Of a stretch of 5,378 nt of DNA, positions 1 through 5,378 are shown one piece after another. The position numbers and the translations under genes were made by a program. The stretch comes from JAAYAY01 sp964429355 (GTDB lineage Bacteria; Planctomycetota; Planctomycetia; Pirellulales; Thermoguttaceae): contig CAYSCH010000520.1 in assembly GCA_964429355.1 (NCBI GenBank), positions 1 to 5,378 of the forward strand. The letters run 5' to 3'. Within the stretch, counting starts at the first letter, position 1; each line of letters begins with the position of its first letter. The notes under the pieces are model-generated. The model was not told the DNA's origin and ran no database searches. It saw only the letters and a list, made by a program, of their open reading frames with translations.

Positions 1-2
1 TG

Positions 3-116
3 GGCCGGCACAGCAAGTTGGAGGTCGGCACCGGCGAGGCCATGGTCGACCAGGCCGTGGCGATGCTTGATGCCCTCTACGATTCCGCCCCTCCCCTTCG
101 CCGCGGCCTCTCCTAA
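3..116 (+). CDS. C-terminal end of an unidentified protein (cut by window edge)
   Basis: This is an open frame running from the left edge to a TAA at 114-116, 37 codons in all. It begins GRHSKLEVGTGEAMVDQAV and ends PPLRRGLS. Nearly all codons end in G or C, and the middle looks like an amphipathic helix (residues 13-26), so I take it as the real end of a gene starting outside the window. The other two forward frames show no such bias, and one is closed by a TGA at 59-61. I do not recognise the family: no catalytic motif or membrane segment falls in the visible part. A weak stem (TAGAC 127-131 with GTCTA 139-143) lies just past the stop but is too short to call a terminator. Confidence 0.6.
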   Translation, partial: GRHSKLEVGTGEAMVDQAVAMLDALYDSAPPLRRGLS

Positions 117-215
117 ACGAAAGAGCTAGACGGGACAGGTCTAATTTCCGCCGCCGTCCAGCCTCGCGCTCCATCTCCCTCCCCTGCCCCGCCGGGCCCG
201 CCCTCGCTCACCTGA
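117..215. other. Pyrimidine-rich gap between the truncated gene and the LRR fragment
   Basis: This is a 99-base gap. From about 144 to 212 the + strand is very poor in A and G-light, made of C-rich runs such as CTCCCTCCCCTGCCCCGCC. Translation of the three forward frames gives only Pro/Arg-rich strings with no LRR periodicity, so the repeat seen downstream does not extend into it. I see no RNA gene or clear promoter. Confidence 0.4.
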
Positions 216-371
216 TTGAGCCTTCAGCAGACGCAGATCGGCGATGCTTGCGTGGAGCATCTCGGCCGGTTGAAGACGCTTGCGGAACTGGATGTGTCGC
301 GAACCCAGATCACCGAGAAGGGTCTGACTCGTCTGCGCGAGGCGCTGCCGGCGGTAAGTGTCATCCGTTGA
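216..371 (+). pseudogene. Orphan C-terminal fragment of a leucine-rich-repeat protein
   Basis: The frame ending at TGA 369-371 encodes two successive 24-residue LRR units, LSLQQTQIGDACVEHL... and LDVSRTQITEKGLTRL..., then the tail VIR. Both units carry the L-x-L-x-x-T-x-I pattern with the identical TQI core. This is the pattern of the planctomycete LRR family, where such repeats serve protein-protein contacts. The final unit, with LREALPAV, looks like a natural C-terminus. In frame, however, a TGA sits at 213-215 directly before the first unit. Sequence further upstream in any frame is Pro/Arg-rich and lacks repeats. LRR proteins normally have many more units, so I read this as a relic left by a deletion or rearrangement. 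TTG at 216 could in principle start a peptide of about 51 residues, but no Shine-Dalgarno is evident. A frameshift or assembly fault is the main alternative. Confidence 0.65.
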
Positions 372-555
372 CGGAGGGCCGCCTGCCGGCGGTCGTGACC
401 CCATCGATTGATTGGGTCGCACGGCGATTGGGGGGGGAATCGCCCTGTCCTCGCTCGGCAATCTGGGGACGCCTTTAATTTCAGAGTCCGCAGCGATTCC
501 GACAATTCCCGCCCGCCCCGTATCAAGTCATGCGACCTTCACGGCGCTGTGTTTC
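372..555. other. Gap between converging LRR fragment and hydrolase gene
   Basis: This is a 184-base non-coding stretch between the + strand LRR remnant and the 3' end of the - strand hydrolase gene. It holds a short GC hairpin just after the LRR stop (CCGCC TGCC GGCGG near 380-395) and the G-loop hairpin at 423-444. Neither is followed by a T-run on either strand, so no intrinsic terminator can be assigned. Confidence 0.45.
423..444. repeat. Perfect 7-bp inverted repeat with an eight-G loop
   Basis: GGCGATT (423-429) pairs perfectly with AATCGCC (438-444), and the loop is eight consecutive G residues (430-437) on the + strand, C on the - strand. It lies between converging gene ends, where factor-independent or Rho-assisted transcript ends are expected, but no U-tract follows it. 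It could simply be a structured 3' end or a replication-slippage-prone G-run. Confidence 0.6.
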
Positions 556-1560
556 TCAGCGATCCTCGCGAGCCGTCTGCGGTTGCCAACGGTCGTCTTT
601 TTCGAGCACGGATCGCGGGCCGGCCCCGAGCAGCCATTGCCGTGCGGCGGCATCGTCTCGAAGATAGGTGTCCCAAAACGCGGTCGAGAGGGCCAGGATC
701 GCGCGGTGGTGGTTCGGATTGCGTTTCTCTTGGTCACCCGGGAGGGCGCGATCGGTGAAGGCCGAGTGTTCGGCGTTGTGCAGCACGAGTTCGAATTTGT
801 CGATCGTTGCCGGCAAGTTCGGAAAGACATCGAGCCGCGACGCCGCGTCTATGTTGCCGATCGGCGCAGTGTCCTTCGTGCCTGTCATCAGCATCCAGGG
901 AATCTCGACCGACGCGAACGCCGCAGCCGGATCACCGCGCCGGGGGTTGCTCGGACTGAGGGCGAGTGCAGCCCGGATACGCCTGTCGGTGTATCGCTGC
1001 CCGACCAGTCCCACTGACTGGCCGCTGACGGCCTGCGTGGTCGCCGCACCGAAAGAATGCCCGGACATACCGACGCGGGGCCTATCCAGACGCCGGAAAA
1101 GCCGGTGGTCTTCTTTTTGATTCCAGGCGTCGAACTGGTCGAGCACGCATACCACATCCTTCACCCGGAGGATGAAGTTTTGCAGCGAGATGGCCCGATT
1201 CATGGCGTCCATCCGCCTGGCCTCCGGCTGATCTCTCCAGACCGAATCGTCACTGCCGGGGTGCTGGAGATAGACGACCACATAGCCCCGAGCCGACCAG
1301 TGCTGACCCAAGTAGGCGGAGCCGGCTCGCGTTCCGCCCAGGCCGTGGCTGACGAGAATCACGGGAGCCGGCTGGTTGGCGACAGGAAGATACACTCGCA
1401 CCGGTACATCGCGACCTCGCGTCGGGTCGTGCACGGTGAGATCAAGAGGCTCTGCGGCAACGCTGGTCGGCAAAACGAGGGGATCGTACCGGTCTGCACC
1501 CGCGGTCGTGGATGCCAACAGGACGGCAAAGAAGACCGTGGGAACGCGGCAGGTTATCAT
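556..1560 (-). CDS. Secreted alpha/beta hydrolase, dienelactone hydrolase / PAF-acetylhydrolase-like
   Basis: This encodes a 334-residue predicted serine hydrolase exported by the Sec route. Residues 1-22 form a signal peptide (MITCRVPTVFFAVLLASTTAGA) with an AGA cleavage site before Asp23. The core shows the alpha/beta-hydrolase order: oxyanion-loop motif HGLGG at 72-76, nucleophile elbow GHSFG with Ser169, probable acid Asp230 in GTKD, and probable base His265 in NAEHSAF. The layout fits the COG4188-type 'predicted dienelactone hydrolase' group, which also resembles plasma PAF-acetylhydrolase and chlorophyllase. The true substrate, an ester or lipid, cannot be read from sequence. I chose ATG 1560-1558 over a TTG at 1581 because it puts the signal peptide at the N-terminus and has AAGG upstream. 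The gene follows glgX by 11 bases and ends with TGA at 558-556. Confidence 0.88.
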   Translation of the reverse strand: MITCRVPTVFFAVLLASTTAGADRYDPLVLPTSVAAEPLDLTVHDPTRGRDVPVRVYLPVANQPAPVILVSHGLGGTRAGSAYLGQHWSARGYVVVYLQHPGSDDSVWRDQPEARRMDAMNRAISLQNFILRVKDVVCVLDQFDAWNQKEDHRLFRRLDRPRVGMSGHSFGAATTQAVSGQSVGLVGQRYTDRRIRAALALSPSNPRRGDPAAAFASVEIPWMLMTGTKDTAPIGNIDAASRLDVFPNLPATIDKFELVLHNAEHSAFTDRALPGDQEKRNPNHHRAILALSTAFWDTYLRDDAAARQWLLGAGPRSVLEKDDRWQPQTAREDR

Positions 1561-1571
1561 GGCAGGGGACC

Positions 1572-3731
<2,160 letters not shown>

Positions 3732-3813
3732 GGTGCGTTAAACAGAATGGGATCTAGCGGTTACCGAATCGAGGAAAAAACGAAAGGCCGGGCAGATCGC
3801 GCAAACAAAGGCA

Positions 3814-3876
3814 GTATCTTCGGTGTCTCAAGGCTGTGGGAAGGCCGGTCCCCACAGCCCAAGAGTTCGAAGATAC
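3814..3876. repeat. Large interrupted inverted repeat upstream of glgX
   Basis: Two nested perfect 9-bp arm pairs share one axis. The outer pair is GTATCTTCG (3814-3822) with CGAAGATAC (3868-3876). The inner pair is GGCTGTGGG (3832-3840) with CCCACAGCC (3851-3859), around the ten-base loop 3841-3850. The internal segments (3823-3831 and 3860-3867) pair only over about three bases (TCT with AGA). The structure lies 83-145 bases upstream of the glgX ATG, with no T-run on either side. It could be a leader structure, the 3' end of the cytochrome transcript, or one copy of a dispersed palindromic repeat. Confidence 0.75.
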
Positions 3877-3891
3877 CGTGACGCTCGGTCC

Positions 3892-3908
3892 CCAGACGAA
3901 AAATCTGG
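3892..3908. repeat. Small hairpin next to the large inverted repeat
   Basis: CCAGA (3892-3896) pairs with TCTGG (3904-3908) across a seven-base A-rich loop (CGAAAAA). The stem is only five base pairs, so on its own it is marginal. It is listed because it sits 16 bases from the larger palindrome and overlaps the second CGGTCCCCA copy. Confidence 0.35.
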
Positions 3909-4126
3909 CTACAGCCCGGCCCCGCGATAGTCCTAGCTAGATCCTATTCTTCGACCGTCACCGAGGAGAAATCGAGTCGCAAACCATCGTGTCGGGCATA
4001 CGGAAGAATTGGCGCAAAGGGAATGGGTGGAAGCTCTTGCGAACGAAACGGCCCGATATTTAACCCGGTTTCCGCAGATCAAATATCTCGAATGCCCCGA
4101 AGGGACCGTTGATGGGTTGGGGAAAG

Positions 4127-4891
4127 TCACTCCATCGTCTTGTGGAAAACGGCGTGGCAATCGTCGCAACTCTTCTGAAGAGCATCCATTGCGGTTTTGG
4201 CAGCTTCTTCATTTTTGGCGTGAGCTGCCTTGTTCAGCGCCCCTGCAGCGCTCCGCATATCCGTGCAGTACTTGTACCACTCGGCGACCTTGTCGGGGGC
4301 TTCGGTTTCGTCGGCATTGGCCAGACTGGCTTGACTGATCGCAACCAGCGCGGCCGATTTGCCCTCAAGGGACGGTGCCCCTCGTTCGAACCTGCGCATG
4401 TAGGTCTTCATGCGGGTGTTGATCAGTGGAACTTCGAGCATCAAGCAACGGAGGTTGGCCACCTTGCCCCACTTGAGCTTGGAAGGATCGCCGTTGGCCG
4501 CCAGCGCCGATTTGACGGCTGCAACTCCCACCTTGGCGGTGGCATGATCCTTTGCCACGGCCAACTCCTGACAAGCTTTGATCAGAACAGGGGTAGCCTT
4601 CCGCAGCGGACTGTCCTGATCGTGGAGTCCGATGGCCAGAGCGATCGCGGCGAGGCTATTGGCACACCGCTGGACCTTGTCCACGGAATCGTCAAATTCC
4701 GCCTCGTCTTCCAGGCATTCCTCAAGTTCTTGTACGTAAAACTCTACTTGATCGACAAGGTCGTCAACAGGCATCAAGGTGGAAAGCGCCGGGGCCTGCG
4801 GCGGATCGGCCGCCTGCAAGTGGCCCAGGGGGGCAAGAATTGCGACTGCAACGAGGATCTCCACAAGGCGGAACAGTCTCTTCGACATCAT
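4127..4891 (-). CDS. Secreted class II (c'-type) cytochrome-like protein with one haem site
   Basis: This encodes a 254-residue protein with an N-terminal signal peptide (charged MMSKRLFR, hydrophobic residues 9-22, likely cut near Ala27-Ala28), so the mature part lies outside the cytoplasm. A single haem-binding CDDCH (Cys242, Cys245, His246) sits nine residues from the C-terminus, in the last helix. This is the placement known for class II cytochromes c' (four-helix bundles with covalently bound haem). The mature chain is about twice the usual length. Residues about 76-133 and 176-242 look like two related helical segments, but the first lacks CxxCH, so only one haem is expected. Its role is probably electron transfer or gas binding; the partner is unknown. 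ATG at 4891 or the adjacent ATG at 4888 both suit the strong Shine-Dalgarno. Its stop lies 395 bases before glgX on the same strand, so the two genes are probably separate units. Confidence 0.82.
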   Translation of the reverse strand: MMSKRLFRLVEILVAVAILAPLGHLQAADPPQAPALSTLMPVDDLVDQVEFYVQELEECLEDEAEFDDSVDKVQRCANSLAAIALAIGLHDQDSPLRKATPVLIKACQELAVAKDHATAKVGVAAVKSALAANGDPSKLKWGKVANLRCLMLEVPLINTRMKTYMRRFERGAPSLEGKSAALVAISQASLANADETEAPDKVAEWYKYCTDMRSAAGALNKAAHAKNEEAAKTAMDALQKSCDDCHAVFHKTME

Positions 4892-4895
4892 GCAA

Positions 4896-4903
4896 CTCTC
4901 CTT
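4896..4903 (-). promoter_or_regulatory. Strong Shine-Dalgarno of the cytochrome-like gene
   Basis: The - strand reads AAGGAGAG. The GGAG core ends six bases before ATG 4891 and nine before ATG 4888, so both adjacent starts are served and the exact first codon stays open. It contrasts with glgX in this window, which has no visible site. Confidence 0.8.
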
Positions 4904-4915
4904 CGTACATGGTTC

Positions 4916-4932
4916 CGGGGCGCCCCGCGGGG
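4916..4932. repeat. Overlapping GC palindromes in the cytochrome leader
   Basis: CGGGGCGCCCCG (4916-4927) is a perfect 12-base palindrome. It overlaps CCCCGCGGGG (4923-4932), a perfect 10-base palindrome, so one C-run can pair with either of two G-runs. On the - strand this lies 12 bases upstream of the Shine-Dalgarno and is preceded by TTTTT (4933-4937). It could form a short leader hairpin or act as a protein-binding site. Confidence 0.5.
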
Positions 4933-5058
4933 AAAAATCGCTGTTTCCGCAGAGCTTATTGATGTTTGCCTGGGGAATGGCCGGCCAGTCAACCTATTTG
5001 GCCCATTTGCCGGCCTCCCGCTGGTCGACCCCGGCTCATTCGCCATAGGATCAGTAGT

Positions 5059-5087
5059 AGTCTGTCAATTCGGTCCCCACGTGTCAA
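5059..5087 (-). promoter_or_regulatory. Possible promoter with tandem TTGACA boxes for the cytochrome gene
   Basis: On the - strand a consensus -35 hexamer TTGACA (5087-5082) is followed, after 17 bases, by CAGACT (5064-5059), a weak -10 match that keeps the conserved A2 and T6. A second TTGACA starts 19 bases further on (5068-5063). It overlaps that -10 and has no good -10 of its own, TATGGC (15-base spacing) being the nearest. The start codon is about 170 bases downstream, so a long leader is implied. The low -10 quality keeps confidence modest. Confidence 0.3.
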
Positions 5088-5160
5088 GAATTCTGGAAAT
5101 CCACGAGAACTCGGAGCGAGAATGCAGGCGGTTGCCCGGAGGGATCCGATAGGGGAGCCA

Positions 5161-5207
5161 GAAAAAAGAAAGCGGATGGCGAGCAAGGGGGAAGCTCGTC
5201 ATCCGCT
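5161..5207 (-). terminator. Intrinsic terminator for a - strand transcript entering from the right
   Basis: Arms 5171-5184 and 5194-5207 pair over 14 positions (AGCGGATG-G-CGAGC with GCTCG-T-CATCCGCT, one G-T wobble on the + strand reading) around a nine-base loop. On the - strand the stem is followed at once by TTCTTTTTTC, giving the full Rho-independent signature. On the + strand no T-run follows. It therefore ends transcription coming from beyond 5207, and so insulates the cytochrome gene from whatever lies to the right. A - strand frame entering at the edge has TAG at 5208-5206, exactly at the stem base, which would be a usual gene-end arrangement, but that frame is not convincing as protein. 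Confidence 0.8.
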
Positions 5208-5238
5208 AGGGGGAGATTGCACAACGGGAGGTTTGGAT

Positions 5239-5274
5239 GACAGCCACCAGATGGGAGGGAGACTGGTGGCTGTC
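5239..5274. repeat. Perfect 12-bp hairpin
   Basis: GACAGCCACCAG (5239-5250) pairs with CTGGTGGCTGTC (5263-5274) without a mismatch around a twelve-base purine-rich loop (ATGGGAGGGAGA on +). No T-run follows on either strand, so it is not an intrinsic terminator by itself. It stands 31 bases from the terminator stem. Confidence 0.8.
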
Positions 5275-5280
5275 GGAGGT

Positions 5281-5319
5281 GCTTGTCGTATCCGACAACC
5301 TTGATACGAGCGGACAAGC
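5281..5319. repeat. Bulged 12-bp hairpin
   Basis: GCTTGTC (5281-5287) pairs with GACAAGC (5313-5319). GTATC (5288-5292) then pairs with GATAC (5303-5307), leaving a five-base bulge (GAGCG, 5308-5312) and a ten-base loop. The bulged, two-part stem resembles a folded RNA element more than a simple palindrome. Confidence 0.65.
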
Positions 5320-5359
5320 CAAGTGGTTCGAGATCGTCAGGTTTTTTTTCGGCTTGGCT
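5317..5359. repeat. Long-range inverted pair competing with the neighbouring hairpin
   Basis: AGCCAAG (5317-5323) is complementary to CTTGGCT (5353-5359) over seven bases, enclosing 29 bases that include a run of eight T (5342-5349 on +). It shares bases 5317-5319 with the bulged hairpin, so the two folds exclude each other at that point. The stem is short and the loop long, so stability is doubtful. Confidence 0.4.
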
Positions 5360-5378
5360 ATTTCCAGGCCTTCGGCCC

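Larger units (their letters stand above)
3732..4126. other. 395-base gap: glgX upstream region and 3' region of the cytochrome gene
   Basis: No gene is supported here; short open frames lack codon bias and start signals. It should contain the glgX promoter, but no convincing -35/-10 pair is visible on the - strand. It holds the large inverted repeat at 3814-3876, a small hairpin at 3892-3908 (CCAGA / TCTGG), two CGGTCCCCA copies 40 bases apart, and an AT-rich inverted pair GATATTT (4055-4061) / AAATATC (4081-4087). Just after the cytochrome stop, TCCC-TTCG-GGGC on the - strand could form a short tetraloop hairpin near 4094-4104, but without a T-run. Confidence 0.5.
5208..5378 (-). other. Hairpin-rich region without a convincing gene; possible structured RNA or 3' UTR
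   Basis: This stretch lies upstream, on the - strand, of the terminator. It contains the hairpins at 5239-5274 and 5281-5319 plus the long-range pair 5317-5323 / 5353-5359. All three - strand frames were read. One reads GPKAWK then stops at TAG 5360-5358. One stays open to TAG 5208-5206 with a Ser/Thr-rich tail. One runs to 5084 straight through the terminator. None has clear codon bias or a known motif. A gene off the right edge may end at 5358, leaving a roughly 150-base structured 3' tail, or a separate small RNA may be encoded. Confidence 0.4.

Noticed and set aside
141..526. Two - strand open frames of 106 and 100 codons over the LRR fragment
   Set aside because: Arg/Pro-rich, low-complexity products antisense to the LRR repeats, with no motif.
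412..1017. A 201-codon + strand open frame
   Set aside because: Most of it mirrors the hydrolase gene, and the part outside crosses the G-loop hairpin. No motif or plausible start signal is present.
4764..4910. An upstream ATG at 4910 giving a short overlapping frame in the cytochrome leader
   Set aside because: It is out of frame with the cytochrome start, and the AAGGAGAG site lies downstream of it, so it has no ribosome-binding site of its own.
4109..5152. A 347-codon open frame on the + strand
   Set aside because: It covers the antisense of the cytochrome-like gene and runs on through the leader. No domain is seen, whereas the - strand product has a signal peptide, a CDDCH site and a strong ribosome-binding site.
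5084..5317. A 77-codon - strand frame (TTG start)
   Set aside because: It reads straight through the intrinsic terminator stem and its T-run, and shows little codon bias.
5320..5350. Run of eight T at 5342-5349 as a + strand terminator
   Set aside because: The nearest strong stem ends at 5319, over 20 bases before the T-run, and no stem directly abuts it.

Overview
The window looks like chromosomal DNA of a GC-rich planctomycete. This is inferred from three things: a leucine-rich-repeat (LRR) fragment with the 24-residue unit common in that phylum, a secreted class II c-type cytochrome of unusual two-domain form, and strong G/C preference at third codon positions. No taxon can be fixed from sequence alone, and nothing points to a phage, plasmid, transposon or CRISPR locus.

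Left part (1-555, + strand): the last 37 codons of an unidentified protein end at 116. A pyrimidine-rich gap follows, then an orphan piece of an LRR protein (about two repeats, 216-371) with no visible upstream body. Next comes a 184-base gap holding a perfect stem-loop with an eight-G loop.

Middle part (556-3731, - strand): two genes read right to left as a probable operon. The first is a GlgX/isoamylase-type glycogen debranching enzyme with every catalytic GH13 motif intact. It is followed after 11 bases by a secreted alpha/beta hydrolase related to dienelactone hydrolase and PAF-acetylhydrolase. The first enzyme is cytosolic and the second is exported, so co-transcription need not mean a shared pathway.

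Right part (3732-5378): a 395-base gap carries a large interrupted inverted repeat upstream of glgX. Then comes a - strand gene for a secreted protein with one CxxCH haem site and signs of internal duplication. Its leader has a strong Shine-Dalgarno, a GC-rich palindrome cluster and a tandem TTGACA region. Beyond it lies a textbook intrinsic terminator for a - strand transcript entering from the right, preceded by several strong hairpins and no convincing gene. This hairpin tract is the part of the window least explained by ordinary annotation. No clearly new multi-gene system is visible.
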